Source of the DNA: Alphaproteobacteria bacterium
GTDB lineage: Bacteria; Pseudomonadota; Alphaproteobacteria; Micropepsales; Micropepsaceae
Reading direction: 5' to 3'
DNA length: 57,133 nt
Assembly: GCA_025361185.1 (NCBI GenBank)
Contig: JANYAR010000120.1
Coordinates: 1 to 57,133 of the forward strand
Below, one piece after another: positions 1 through 10,004 of the stretch (position 1 is its first letter; each line of letters begins with the position of its first letter). Under the pieces are notes generated by a model. The model ran no database searches and was not told where the DNA came from. It was given only the letters and a program-made list of their open reading frames with translations. Made by a program: the position numbers and the translations under genes.

Positions 1-2998
1 AACCCTCCAACTATCGCGATACCGAGCGGCCTGCGCAGCTCACTGCCCGTGCCCGTGCCCAGCGCCAACGGCAACCCTCCCAGCAGCGCCGCCATGGTGG
101 TCATGAGGATCGGTCGAAAGCGCATCAGGCAGGCCTTGTAAATGGCCTCCTCGGGAGTTGCATCGTGGTCGCGCTGCAGCTCGAGCGCGAAGTCGATCAT
201 CATGATGGCGTTCTTCTTGACGATGCCGATGAGCAGGATGATGCCGATGATAGAGACGATGTTGAGGTCGTGGCCGGTCAGGATCAGAAACAGCAGCGCA
301 CCCACGCCCGCCGACGGCAGGGTCGACAGAATCGTAATTGGATGGATGAAACTCTCGTACAGAACGCCCAGCACAATATAGACGGTGATGATCGCGGCTA
401 TGATCAGCAGGATTTCATTGGTCAGGGCCGACTGGAACGCCAGCGCCGAGCCTTCGAACTGCGTGGTCACGCCGGGCGGGACGCCGGTGCTGGTCTCTGC
501 CGCCTGGATCGCGTCCACCGCCGCACCCAGCGAATAGCCGGGCGACACGTCGAAGGAGAAACTCGCCGAGGGGAATTGGGACAGATGATCGATTTGCAGC
601 GGAGACGGCCGCTGTTCCACCTGCGCAATGGCCGACAGCGGCACTTGGCCGCCGCCCGCGGTGGGCAGATAGATATCCTGCAACGACTGCACGGAATTCT
701 GCAGGCTGGGATCGGCTTCCAGGATTACCCGGTACTGGTTGGATTGGGTGAAGATGTTGGAAATGATGCGCTGACCAAAACTGTCATACAGCGCGTTGTC
801 GATCGTCGCGGCGGTGACGCCGAAACGGGCGGCGGTGTCGCGGTCCACATTCAGATAAGCCGAGAGCCCCTTGTCCAGGAACGATGTGGAGACGTTGCGG
901 ATCGCCTTCACCTTGTTCAGCTCGCCCAGCAGCTTGGGCACGAACTGATTCAACGCGGCACTGGTCGCGGCCTGCAGAACGAATTGGTACTGCGCCCTGG
1001 AGACCACCGAATCGGTTGTCAAATCCTGAACCGGCTGGAGATAAAAGGTGATGCCCGGCACGCTGTGAGCGTCCTGGGCCAGCCGGTCCATCACGGTACT
1101 GACGCCATCGCGCTGAGACTTGGGTTTGAGATTGATCAGGAAGCGGCCGGTGTTGAGGGTATTGTTGGTGCCGTCCACGCCGATGAAGGACGACAGGCTG
1201 GCGACGTCGGGATCCTTCAGGAGTTTCGCCGCCAACTGTTGCTGGCGCTGGGACATGGCGTTGAAGGAGACGGTGGGCCCGGCCTCGGTGATGGCTTGAA
1301 CGAACCCGGTATCCTGCAGCGGGAAAAATCCCTTGGGGATTGCGGCATACATCACCACCGTCAGCACCACGGTGCCGGTCGCCACCTGCAAGGTCAGTTT
1401 TTGGTGCTTCAGCACCCAGATCAGCAGCCGGTCATACTGGGCGACGACGCGATCATAATAACCTTCAACGGTGCGCTGAATCCGGCTCTCGCGCTTGACC
1501 TCCTCGGCGCGGTTGCGCAGCAGCTTGGCACACAGCATGGGCACCAGGGTCAGGGATACCACCGCCGAAATCAGAATGGTGACCGCCAGCGTCACCGCGA
1601 ACTCCCGGAACAAGCGCCCCACCACCTCCTGCATGAACAGCAGCGGGATCAGCACCGCGATCAGGGACACGGTCAGCGAGACGATGGTGAAGCCGATCTC
1701 GCCCGCGCCCTTCATGGCGGCGTCGTAAGGCGTCTCGCCCTTCTCGATGTAGCGGGAGATGTTCTCGATCATCACGATGGCGTCGTCCACCACGAAGCCG
1801 GTGGAAATGGTCAGCGCCATCAGCGACAGGTTGTTCAGCGAATAGCCCAGCAGATACATGACCGCGAAGGTGCCGACGACGGAAAGCGGCACCGACAGGC
1901 TGGGAATGAAAGTGGCGGGCAGGCTGCCCAGGAAACAATAGATCACCAGCACCACCAGCACCACGGCCAGCATCAGCTCGAATTCCACATCCGCCACTGA
2001 TGCGCGGATGGTTTCGGTGCGGTCGGTCAATGTCTTCACATCCACCGAGGCCGGCAGTCCCGCCTGAATCTGAGGCAGAATCTCCTTGATGGAATCGACC
2101 ACCGCAATCACGTTGGCGCCCGGCTGACGCTGCACATTCAGCAGCACAGCCGGACTTGTATTGGCCCAGCTCGCCAGTTTGCTGTTTTGAGCGCCTGACA
2201 CCACATTGGCGACATCGCGCAGAAAGACCGGCGCACCGTTCTTGTAGGCCACCACAATATTCTTGTAGGCCTCGGCATCCTGCAGCTGGTCGTTGGCATT
2301 GATGGTGTAGGACTGCGCCTCGCCATCGAAGCTGCCCTTGGGCGCATTGGCATTGTTGTTGCCGATGGTGGTGCGCAAGTCGTCGATATTCAGCCCCAGC
2401 GCCGCCAGCTTTTGCAAGTTGGCCTGTACCCGCACCGCCGGACGCTGGCCGCCGGAAATGCTCACCAGACCGACACCGGGCAATTGTGAAATCTTCTGGG
2501 CGATGCGGGTATCGGCCAGATCCTCGACCCTGGTGATGGGCAAGGAGGTGGAGCTGATCGCCAGTGTGAGCACCGGGGCGTCGGCAGGGTTGACCTTGGC
2601 GTAGACCGGCGGCGCGGGCAGCAGATTGTTGGGCAACAGGCTGTTGGCGGCATTCATCGCCGCCTGCACTTCCTGCTCGGCGATATCCAGCGAGAGACTT
2701 AAATCGAACTGCAACGTGATGACCGAGGAACCGGCCGAAGAGATCGACGACATCTCTTTCAAGCCGGGCATCTGGCCGAACTGTTTTTCCAGCGGCGCCG
2801 TGATCGAGGTGGTCATCACGTCCGGGCTGCCGCCGGGCAGGAAGGTCTGCACCTGGATGGTGGGATAGTCCACTTCCGGCAACGCCGAGAGCGGCAAGAA
2901 CTTATAGCCGGACAGACCCACCAGCAGAATGGCGATCATCAGCAGCGAGGTTGCTACGGGGCGCTGGATGAAGGGTGCGGAGATATTGGCGCCGACAT
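1..2998 (-). CDS. RND efflux permease, HAE-1/MdtB-MdtC type (3' end beyond window)
   Basis: Inner-membrane proton-driven pump of a tripartite drug/solvent exporter, working with the membrane-fusion protein encoded just upstream. The frame opens at ATG 2998 with the family N-terminus ([20 protein letters not shown]), followed by the [16 protein letters not shown] segment typical of RND pumps. About 999 residues are visible and the frame runs off the left edge; the family length is about 1040, so only the last helix and tail are missing. The proton-relay Asp pair is present in [12 protein letters not shown] near residue 400, and the relay Lys lies in [15 protein letters not shown] near the truncated end. 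The gene starts 30 nt after the adaptor stop codon, so the two form an operon. Substrate cannot be read from sequence. Confidence 0.95.
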
Positions 2999-3028
2999 GA
3001 GGCTGGGGCGGCGCGGCGGGAAGAACGG

Positions 3029-4525
3029 TCACGGCGCGCGGCCGCCACCGCCGCCCCCACGGCGTCCGCCACTGCCGCCACGGCGCATCTGCGACCACGC
3101 CTTGGAGCAATCCGCGCCCAGACTGTCGCGATTCTGGAAAAGGCACATGCGCATCTCGCGGCTGCCCAGTTGGGCGGTGGGGCAGAGTTTTTTCACGTCC
3201 TCGCTGCACGCCTTGTTGAGCGCAGCCGTCATCTCGGCACGGCGCGCGGCGTTGGCGGCATCACTGTTGGCGCCGGACGGTACGGCGATCTTGACAGTCT
3301 GGTTGGGTATATCGACATCGGCGCCATCGCGCAGACGATCGGCGCCATCCACCACCACCGTGTCGCCCGGCTTGATGCCGGACAGAATCTGAATGTTGTT
3401 GCCGTCCTGCACCCCGGTCTTGACCTCGCGCTGATTCACGGTCTTTTCGGGCGTCACCACAAAAACGAAAGTGCCGTCAGCGCCGTGCTGGATGGCGACA
3501 ACGGGCACCACGGTTTGATTGTGCAGCGTATCCACCAAAAGCTTGACGTTCACGAACTGGGCCGGAAACAGCTTGTTGTCTTCGTTGCCGAACAATGCGC
3601 GCAGCTTCACCGAGCCGGTGGTGGGGTCCACCACGGTATCCACCGCCGAAAGCGCGCCGCTGGTGATCTTGTTGGTTTGGCTGCGGTCATAAACGTCCAC
3701 CGGCAAAGTAGCGCCGCCGTTTACCCGCGCCATGACTTGGCCGATGCGATCTTCGGGAATGGTGAATAATACCGACATCGGCTGAAGCTGAGTCACCACG
3801 ACAATGCCGCTGGACTGACTGGCCGTCACGATATTGCCAATATCCAAAAGATGAATGCCGGTGCGGCCCTCGACCGGTGAGACGATATTGGTGTAGCCCA
3901 GATTGATGCTGGCACTTTCCACATTGGCCTGGTCGGCGACCAAAACGCCTTCGGTGGATTTCACAAGGGCGGACTGGGTCGCGACCTGCTGCTGAGCGAT
4001 GGCATTCTGCGCCAGGAGCTGCTGATAGCGCACCAAGTCCACCTTGGCATTGGCCAGAGTAGCACTGTCGCGCGCCAACTGGCCGCGCGCCTGATCCAGC
4101 ACCGCCTGATAGGGGCGTGGATCGATCTGGGCCAGGGTATCGCCCTTCTTGACCATCTGACCTTCGGTGAAATTCAGCTTGGTCAGCATGCCGGTCACCT
4201 GCGGCCGCACCGTCGCGGTGGCCAAGGGCGTCACGGAACCCAGCGCATTGACTGTCACATTGATGTCGCCGGAAATCACGCGGGCCACGCCGACGGGCTG
4301 TGCGCCCTGGCTGATCTGGCCGCGGCGGCCGGTCTGCTTGGCCGGAAAGATCGCCCAGATCAACAGTGCGAGCAGCGCCAATGCCAACGCGAACCAGACC
4401 ACCCGCGACAGGCGGGGATTGCGTGAACTCCAGCTTTTGACGCCGGACCAGGCACGGCCCACCGGTCCGGGCGGGGTGCGCTCAGCACGGTGAAAATCCC
4501 CTGCGGGGCGGTCGATATTCATCAT
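3029..4525 (-). CDS. RND efflux membrane-fusion (periplasmic adaptor) protein with Cys-rich C-terminal tail
   Basis: Periplasmic adaptor that bridges the permease at 1-2998 to an outer-membrane channel. ATG at 4525 (or the adjacent ATG at 4522) gives about 498 residues; a TTG at 4552 would add nine residues without better support. A single N-terminal membrane anchor is followed by HlyD-type barrel-sandwich, alpha-hairpin and beta-barrel segments ([51 protein letters not shown]), ending in the usual [22 protein letters not shown]. After that the protein has about 75 extra residues with four cysteines (C440, C448, C461, C473) in a pattern like the Cys-rich GLG1/FGFR-type repeat, then a Gly/Arg-rich tail. 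That tail is unusual for an adaptor. No outer-membrane channel gene is seen in the window. Confidence 0.93.
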   Translation of the reverse strand: MMNIDRPAGDFHRAERTPPGPVGRAWSGVKSWSSRNPRLSRVVWFALALALLALLIWAIFPAKQTGRRGQISQGAQPVGVARVISGDINVTVNALGSVTPLATATVRPQVTGMLTKLNFTEGQMVKKGDTLAQIDPRPYQAVLDQARGQLARDSATLANAKVDLVRYQQLLAQNAIAQQQVATQSALVKSTEGVLVADQANVESASINLGYTNIVSPVEGRTGIHLLDIGNIVTASQSSGIVVVTQLQPMSVLFTIPEDRIGQVMARVNGGATLPVDVYDRSQTNKITSGALSAVDTVVDPTTGSVKLRALFGNEDNKLFPAQFVNVKLLVDTLHNQTVVPVVAIQHGADGTFVFVVTPEKTVNQREVKTGVQDGNNIQILSGIKPGDTVVVDGADRLRDGADVDIPNQTVKIAVPSGANSDAANAARRAEMTAALNKACSEDVKKLCPTAQLGSREMRMCLFQNRDSLGADCSKAWSQMRRGGSGGRRGGGGGGRAP

Positions 4526-4758
4526 TCTATCCGTGTCACAAACGGGCCCCAAAGCCCAAAGAAATTCAATGTGTTAAGCAGGTTAGTATCGCCAGCCTGA
4601 ACGTGGCATGAACCTTATACCCTCAACGTGCGGGGGCACATATAGCCGCCTGTTAACGGGAAAATGTGTCGAATCTGTCTCGCACTGGCGCGCCGGGCCC
4701 AATAACGGTATGTGGGCATCCGTCCCGGGCCCCATCCTGAAACAAGAGCAGCCAAAGC

Positions 4759-5301
4759 GTGATTTTTGATTTCTTTCATTGGTTTGTCAGCGACGCCCGC
4801 GCCTGGATCACGATGACGGCGCATACCCACCCCTATTGGGTTTTTCCCATCGCCTTCATCATCGCCTTTTCGGAATCCTTTGTCGGCGTGTCCTTTATCA
4901 TACCGGGGACGTTCCTGCTGCTCAGCCTTGGTGGGGTCATCGGCGCCACCCATATCGGACTTTTCCCCGCCGTGGCAGGCGCGATTGTGGGTTCGATCTT
5001 GGGCGACTGGATCTCGTGGTGGATCGGCTTTCACTATCATCACAAGATCGTGCATTTCGCGCTCTTCCGCCGCTTCGAGGCGCAAATTGAGAAAGGCCTG
5101 CACTTCTTTCATCGCTGGGGTACCTGGGCGATCTTTATCGGCCGTTTCATGGGGCCTTTTCGCGCCACCGTGCCGCTGGTGGCGGGCATGTCGGAATTGG
5201 AGTTCTGGCCCTTCATGATCGCCAACACCACGTCTGCGGTGATCTGGGCGGTGGCGCTGCTGGCCTTCCCTGCCATGGCCGCGCAGTATCTACTGACCTA
5301 A
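4759..5301 (+). CDS. DedA family membrane protein
   Basis: Small polytopic inner-membrane protein of the DedA (SNARE-associated/VTT) family, linked in other bacteria to undecaprenyl-phosphate or phospholipid flipping. The start is GTG at 4759, since no in-frame ATG fits the N-terminus; it gives 180 residues, near the 200-residue family norm. Family features are ESFVGVSFIIPGTFLLLSLG in the first half, and the G-R-F/PFR/P..AG signature in GRFMGPFRATVPLVAGMS in the second. Four to five membrane segments are evident. It stands alone on this strand between the divergent RND operon and the polysaccharide genes. A lipid-carrier role would suit the neighbouring polysaccharide locus, but that is inference. 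Confidence 0.88.
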   Translation: MIFDFFHWFVSDARAWITMTAHTHPYWVFPIAFIIAFSESFVGVSFIIPGTFLLLSLGGVIGATHIGLFPAVAGAIVGSILGDWISWWIGFHYHHKIVHFALFRRFEAQIEKGLHFFHRWGTWAIFIGRFMGPFRATVPLVAGMSELEFWPFMIANTTSAVIWAVALLAFPAMAAQYLLT

Positions 5302-5658
5302 GCATCTGACCCCAAATTATTTTTCAGTAAGGCGGCGCCAGCCTGGCGCCCGCCATGCTTTCGGCAGCAACCCAAAATGGGACGGCATCGCGGTTAATTG
5401 GCCGCGTGACCCTGCATTGGAGGCAGCCAAGCACCGCCTTCGTGCCAAAAAGACCTGAAAGCCGGCCCTGACGCTGGCCCGCCTCATGCACCCCCCTGGT
5501 TGAGCCAAGGGCTTAACCATGAGCAGGCGAAACGCATCCCAGGCGGCGACGAGGGCGGGTTATCCCGCCGGCTTTACCCTGCCTGGCCCTCGCAAAGAGC
5601 TCCTCGCCCCGCGCGTGCTGGATATCGTCGTCGTCATTCGGCAAAGGACCACGGTCTG
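5302..5658. other. Intergenic region upstream of the polysaccharide cluster
   Basis: This 357-nt stretch separates dedA from the WecG-type gene. Apart from the hairpin just after dedA, I see no convincing gene. An in-frame ATG at 5500 would extend the WecG-type protein by 53 residues, but that extension is Arg/Pro/Gly-rich and unlike the family. The promoter of the polysaccharide genes should lie here, but no clear -35/-10 pair stands out. Confidence 0.5.
5331..5354. terminator. Hairpin after dedA
   Basis: Seven-base perfect arms (GGCGCCA at 5334-5340, TGGCGCC at 5344-5350) with a three-base loop lie about 30 nt after the DedA stop. There is no T-run behind it, so it may be a weak or Rho-assisted terminator or an mRNA 3' end stabiliser. 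Confidence 0.45.
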
Positions 5659-6498
5659 ATGCGCGCGGTCTCGTTCCTTCCCGCACGCTACGAAGCGCCC
5701 ACGCCCGCGGCGTTCCAGCCGGCCAATGATTCCTACTGCAATGTCATGGTCGGCGGCATCGCCACGGCCTGTCTGTCGCGTGACGCATTGGCCCGCATGA
5801 TGCTGCAAGATTGCGAGAGCACGCGCGCCGACATCCAGCGCCAGCCCAAGCTCGTCTTCGCCTCCAACGGCCATGCCATCGCACTGGCCGCCAAGGACCC
5901 GTGTTTCCGCGCCACCCTGGAACAAGCCGACATCATTCATGCGGACGGTCAGGCCGCCGTGTTTGCCTCGCGCATGACCGACACCCCTATTCCCGAACGC
6001 AGCGCCACCACCGACTTCATTCACGACGCATCCAGGATCGCAGCCCAGCACGGACTGCGCTTTTTTCTGCTGGGCGCCACCGAGGAAACGAACGCCCAGG
6101 CCGCTCGCACGCTGCGTGCGCGCTATCCCGGTCTTCAGATCGTAGGCCGCCGCCACGGTTATTTCAGCTGCGATGACGAAGAGGGAATCTGTGACGAGAT
6201 CAATCTGACGCAGCCCGATGTGATCTGGGTCGGCCTGTCGGTGCCGCGGGAATATGAATTCTCTGTCCGCAACAAGGCGCGGCTGCGCGCCGGCTGGCTG
6301 GTAACCTGCGGTGGTTGTTACAACTTCATAATCGGGGCCTCTAAGCGCGCGCCTTATTGGATGCAGGCTGCCGGCCTGGAATGGCTGTTCCGGCTGATTC
6401 AGGAGCCCAAGAGGCTGTTCTGGCGTTATGCGCTGACCAACCCGCTTGCGATCTTTTTGCTTTTGACGCGCACAAACTCACTACAGACGGCGCAATAG
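5659..6498 (+). CDS. WecG/TagA/CpsF family glycosyltransferase
   Basis: Membrane-associated transferase of the WecG/TagA family, which adds a sugar (often an N-acetylmannosamine-type residue) to a lipid-linked intermediate in cell-surface polysaccharide assembly. Start chosen at ATG 5659, ten bases after an AAAGGA ribosome site, giving 279 residues, a normal length. Family landmarks: KLVFASNGHAIALAAKD, the ADIIHADGQAAVFASR motif with the conserved Asp-Gly, then FLLGATEE, VIWVGLSVPREYEF and the C-terminal GLEWLFRLIQEPKRLFWRYA membrane-binding tail. It is the first gene of a run of same-strand polysaccharide genes; the next gene starts 7 nt later. The specific sugar cannot be deduced. Confidence 0.9.
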   Translation: MRAVSFLPARYEAPTPAAFQPANDSYCNVMVGGIATACLSRDALARMMLQDCESTRADIQRQPKLVFASNGHAIALAAKDPCFRATLEQADIIHADGQAAVFASRMTDTPIPERSATTDFIHDASRIAAQHGLRFFLLGATEETNAQAARTLRARYPGLQIVGRRHGYFSCDDEEGICDEINLTQPDVIWVGLSVPREYEFSVRNKARLRAGWLVTCGGCYNFIIGASKRAPYWMQAAGLEWLFRLIQEPKRLFWRYALTNPLAIFLLLTRTNSLQTAQ

Positions 6499-6505
6499 GA
6501 ACGCC

Positions 6506-7780
6506 ATGACGGTATCGGACATCGCTCAGCCGGGATATTCGCGATGGCGCATGCCCGTGCTGGGTACGGCGCGGCGCTATGGCGCCTCGGCCTGCGGGCC
6601 CGCGGCCGTGTCTGCGGCGCATTTCCTGGCGTCCTTGATCTTTCTGCACAATCTGCCGGCTCGCGAATTCGGACTGTTTTCTTTTGTCATGGTGGTGGTG
6701 TCGTTCGGCATGAGCCTGAACGTAGCGCTGATCTCGGTACCCCTGACCCGCAATCTGGCGATGGGCGAAACGGCAAACACCTCCGCCTGCTTCCAGATGA
6801 ACTGGCTGGTCTGTGCCGGCATCGGTGCGGCACTGTTCGTTGCTCTGTTGCTCGGCGGCGCGCCGTTTCAGGAGGCCGTACTGCTGGGCGTGTTCGCCGG
6901 CTGCTTCACTTTTCGCTGGTTCGCGCGCTGCCATGCCTATGTCGACGGCCGCACGGGCGCCGCCGTCGGGTCGGATCTCACCTACAGCCTGATCCTGATC
7001 GGATCGCTTTGTATCCTGGCCGCACTCGGTGGCGTGACGTTCATGCGAGGCAGCGAAATGCTGCTGCTGTCGGCCATGGCGGGGCTGCTGCCGTTCGGTC
7101 CCCGCTTCTTGCGCACGCAGCTGGCGGCGTTGCGCGGCAATCCTAGGCGCTATTGGCCGATCTTTCGCGATGTTACACGCTGGTCGCTGTCAGGCGTGGT
7201 TCTGACGGAGTTGACCGCTAACGCCCACGCCTATTTCGTCACCTTCATCTCCGGCCCCAGCGCCTTCGCGATTCTGGCGTTGGGCATGCTTTTGATGCGT
7301 CCGGCCTCGCTGATGCAGTCGGCCTTGCCGGACCTGGAACGTCCCGCCATGGCACGCGCCATCGCGGCAAAAGACCTGGCGTTGCTATCGCGCATTCAGC
7401 GCCATTTCACATTCGCCCTGGTAGCGGCCTGGGCGGTCAACGTCGCGCTTTGTGCGGCGCTGCTGGAATTCATCCCGGCGCTGGTGGTGAAGAAAATCTA
7501 CAGCATGGAGAATGTGATCGCGGTGGCGTCGATCTGCGCCCTCATCATGGCGATCCGTGCCTTGCGCACGCCCTTGGCGGTCTTGCTGCAAGCCGCCGGC
7601 CGGTTCAAGGAACTGGCAAGCATCGGTGCGGCATCGGCCATCGCATCTCTCACCGCGACCCTGACCCTGCTGCTGATGGCGGGCCCTATCGCCTCGATGG
7701 GAGGCATTGTGCTGGGTGAACTGGTGATTCTGGTGGGGTGTTACACTGGCGTGCACGACTGGAAGCTGGCTCATGCTTGA
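6506..7780 (+). CDS. Polysaccharide flippase-like polytopic membrane protein (Wzx/MATE type)
   Basis: 424-residue hydrophobic protein with roughly 12 membrane helices, between a WecG-type transferase and a GT2 transferase. Size, helix pattern and place fit a Wzx-like flippase that moves lipid-linked repeat units to the periplasm. The sequence is divergent: the N-terminal helix (FLASLIFLHNLPAREFGLFS) and the short polar loops resemble the oligosaccharidyl-lipid flippase superfamily, but I see no diagnostic motif. Start at ATG 6506 lies 7 nt after the upstream stop. Its last codons overlap the next gene by 8 nt, indicating translational coupling. An alternative is an uncharacterised polysaccharide-export membrane protein. 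Confidence 0.7.
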   Translation: MTVSDIAQPGYSRWRMPVLGTARRYGASACGPAAVSAAHFLASLIFLHNLPAREFGLFSFVMVVVSFGMSLNVALISVPLTRNLAMGETANTSACFQMNWLVCAGIGAALFVALLLGGAPFQEAVLLGVFAGCFTFRWFARCHAYVDGRTGAAVGSDLTYSLILIGSLCILAALGGVTFMRGSEMLLLSAMAGLLPFGPRFLRTQLAALRGNPRRYWPIFRDVTRWSLSGVVLTELTANAHAYFVTFISGPSAFAILALGMLLMRPASLMQSALPDLERPAMARAIAAKDLALLSRIQRHFTFALVAAWAVNVALCAALLEFIPALVVKKIYSMENVIAVASICALIMAIRALRTPLAVLLQAAGRFKELASIGAASAIASLTATLTLLLMAGPIASMGGIVLGELVILVGCYTGVHDWKLAHA

Positions 7781-8690
7781 GAGCGCCCCACCCAACCCGG
7801 TTGTCATCTGCATACCGACTTTCAAGCGACCCAAGATGCTGGGGCGGTTGCTGGATGCCATAGCCGCGCTGGAAACCAGTGCCCAAATCTGTGTCCTGGT
7901 CGCCGACAATGACGCGATAGGACGCGCCGGCATGGATTTGTGCCTGTCGATGGAAGGCTATCGCTGGCCGCTGACGGCGGCGCTGGCCCCCAAGCGCGGC
8001 ATCGCGCAGGTCCGAAACACCTTGCTCGAATATGCGTTGATGACCGACGCGCAATTCATCGCCATGATCGATGATGACGAATGGCCGCAAAAAGACTGGC
8101 TCGACCAGTTTCTCAAGGCCGCGCGCGAAACCGGAGCCGATGTGCTGCAGGGCTCCATCCTGTTCGGCTTTGGCGACGCCGCGGACGGCCATGGCGATAT
8201 CCGCCGGCCGTCAGGGCCCGTCGCCATGCTGCAGGGCGCAGGCAACCTCTTGATCCGCCGGGCGGTGCTGGAAGAAATGACCGCACCCTGGTTCGATCCC
8301 CAATTCGCGCTGTCTGGCGGCGAAGACCGGGACTTTTTCATGCGCCTCAAGCGCGCCGGCAAGCGTTTCGCCTGGTGTGACGAGGCCCGCGCCCATGGCG
8401 AGATTCCCGCCAGCCGCGCCAGTCTGGGCTGGCTGCTGCGCCGGTCCTATTCGGTGGGCAATTCCGACATGCGGGTGCTGCTGAAATACCGCCTCACCCC
8501 CTTGCAGCTCGCCACCGAGCTCCTGAAAATCCTGGCATCGCTCTTGTTGTCGCCGCTTGCCGCCGTCATCCTTGCGCTTAGTCCGAATCACAGGTCTGTC
8601 GCGCTGCAAAAGCTTTTCCGTGCCGCGGGCAAGCTGAGTGCGATGGCAGGCCGGCGCTACAATGAGTATGCCGTGATCCATGGCAAATGA
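7773..8690 (+). CDS. Glycosyltransferase family 2
   Basis: GT-A fold transferase for surface polysaccharide synthesis, 305 residues. It opens with the nucleotide-sugar binding strand VVICIPTFKRPKMLGRLLDA, has the metal-binding acidic cluster in MIDDDEWPQKDWLDQF near residue 98, and an acceptor-side acidic motif in SGGEDRDFFMRLKRAGKRF near residue 178. A hydrophobic C-terminal stretch (LLKILASLLLSPLAAVILAL) probably anchors it to the inner membrane. The ATG overlaps the end of the flippase gene, and its own end overlaps the next gene by 11 nt, so the three genes are translated together. Donor and acceptor are unknown. Confidence 0.9.
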   Translation: MLESAPPNPVVICIPTFKRPKMLGRLLDAIAALETSAQICVLVADNDAIGRAGMDLCLSMEGYRWPLTAALAPKRGIAQVRNTLLEYALMTDAQFIAMIDDDEWPQKDWLDQFLKAARETGADVLQGSILFGFGDAADGHGDIRRPSGPVAMLQGAGNLLIRRAVLEEMTAPWFDPQFALSGGEDRDFFMRLKRAGKRFAWCDEARAHGEIPASRASLGWLLRRSYSVGNSDMRVLLKYRLTPLQLATELLKILASLLLSPLAAVILALSPNHRSVALQKLFRAAGKLSAMAGRRYNEYAVIHGK

Positions 8691-9978
8691 ATTCACGCTA
8701 GATTACGCCCCGCCGCGCGCGGTCGAGCAGAATATTTTTCCGGCCCTGTCCTTTCTTGCGCTGCTGCTGCTGATCTTTGTAGGTCTGGACGCCTTTTCGC
8801 CGCCGCCTCTGACATTGCAATCCGGCGGCGTGCAAACAGCCTCTCATGGCGATGTGGTGCGGCAGTTTTCCTATCTCAGCGTTGCCGGACTGATCGGCAT
8901 TGCCGCCTTTCAGCGCTTCGGACTTGGAGCCTTGCGCGCCCTGCCGGTCAGCATGGGACTGTTGCTGGCCTGGTGTCTGGCCAGCGCCCTGTGGGCGCCG
9001 CAAGCCGATATCGTCTTGCGCCGCGCAGGCCTGGAAGTGGTGGTGGTGGTATCGCTGCTGCTGAGCGTGGAAACCATCGGCGCCCCGCGCGCATTTGCGT
9101 TGTGGCGATGGCTTCTGGCGGCCGTTCTTCTGGTGAATTTCATTTCCATTCCGCTGATAGCGGCGGCGCGGCATGGAGCAGGCGAGCTCGATCCGGCGCT
9201 GGTGGGCAATTGGCGCGGTCTTTATGGCCACAAGAATTTGGCGGGCGCGGTCTGCGCCATGACGGCGATCCTGTTTGTGTTCAGCAAAAACGGCTGGCGC
9301 AATTGGATCGGCATCGCCATCGCCTTGGCGGCCTGCGCTTTCCTGGCCATGACCCATTCCAAGTCCTCCGCCGGTTTTCTGGTGATCGCCCTGGTGGCCG
9401 GGCTTTTGTATCGTGCCGGATGGCGCGACAGCCTGTCGCGCGCCATCCTGTTGGCCCTGGCGGGATTGTTCGTCGTGGCATTGGCGGGTTTTGTGCTGCT
9501 GGATGCCGAGCGCATTGCCCATATGCTGGAAGACCCGGCCGAATTCACCGGCCGCGCCGCCATATGGGCGGCGGAATTGCGTTACATCGCCGATCACCCG
9601 CTGCTGGGGGCAGGCTTTGGCACCTTCACCGACGCATACAGCCAGTCGCCCTTGCGCAACTATGCCGGCAGCTCGTGGGTGGACGCCGTCAGCCATGGCC
9701 ATAACGGCTATCTGCAAGTCTGCGTCACCATCGGCGGCATCGGCTTTGTGCTGGCGATGCTGGCGCTGCTGGTGGCGCCGGCGCGGCGCTTCTGGGCGCT
9801 GGATTTGAAGGAGGATGCCTTCAAGCCCATGCTGTTCGCTTTGTTTGTCTTCGCGATTTTGCACAACTTCATGGAATCGGATTTCCTGGAGAGCGATAGC
9901 GCCGTCTGGGCATCTTTGTTGCTGGTGATCGCGGCCCTGAATGCCACCGCGAGACGCCATTCCTTAACGGGCCGCTAA
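8680..9978 (+). CDS. O-antigen ligase / polymerase family membrane protein
   Basis: 432-residue polytopic protein of the Wzy_C (O-antigen ligase/polymerase) superfamily. About 10-12 membrane helices are visible. Diagnostic segments are NWRGLYGHKNLAGAVCAM near residue 180, the large periplasmic loop with GRAAIWAAELRYIADHPLLG and GAGFGTF, and the conserved SHGHNGYLQV carrying the functionally important His in this superfamily. It either polymerises lipid-linked repeat units or ligates chains to a lipid acceptor; sequence alone does not separate the two. The start codon lies inside the end of the preceding GT2 gene. Confidence 0.88.
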   Translation: MANEFTLDYAPPRAVEQNIFPALSFLALLLLIFVGLDAFSPPPLTLQSGGVQTASHGDVVRQFSYLSVAGLIGIAAFQRFGLGALRALPVSMGLLLAWCLASALWAPQADIVLRRAGLEVVVVVSLLLSVETIGAPRAFALWRWLLAAVLLVNFISIPLIAAARHGAGELDPALVGNWRGLYGHKNLAGAVCAMTAILFVFSKNGWRNWIGIAIALAACAFLAMTHSKSSAGFLVIALVAGLLYRAGWRDSLSRAILLALAGLFVVALAGFVLLDAERIAHMLEDPAEFTGRAAIWAAELRYIADHPLLGAGFGTFTDAYSQSPLRNYAGSSWVDAVSHGHNGYLQVCVTIGGIGFVLAMLALLVAPARRFWALDLKEDAFKPMLFALFVFAILHNFMESDFLESDSAVWASLLLVIAALNATARRHSLTGR

Positions 9979-10004
9979 CGGCGCAGTCATAGAGTGACGC
10001 TCCC

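Noticed and set aside
165..2000. Long open frame of 611 codons on the plus strand
   Set aside because: It lies antisense to the RND permease, is rich in His/Arg/Gln/Gly without any fold-like pattern, and reflects the GC-rich codon bias of the real gene.
5500..5658. Upstream extension of the WecG-type gene to ATG 5500
   Set aside because: The 53 extra residues are Arg/Pro/Gly-rich and unlike the family; ATG 5659 has a ribosome site and gives the normal length.
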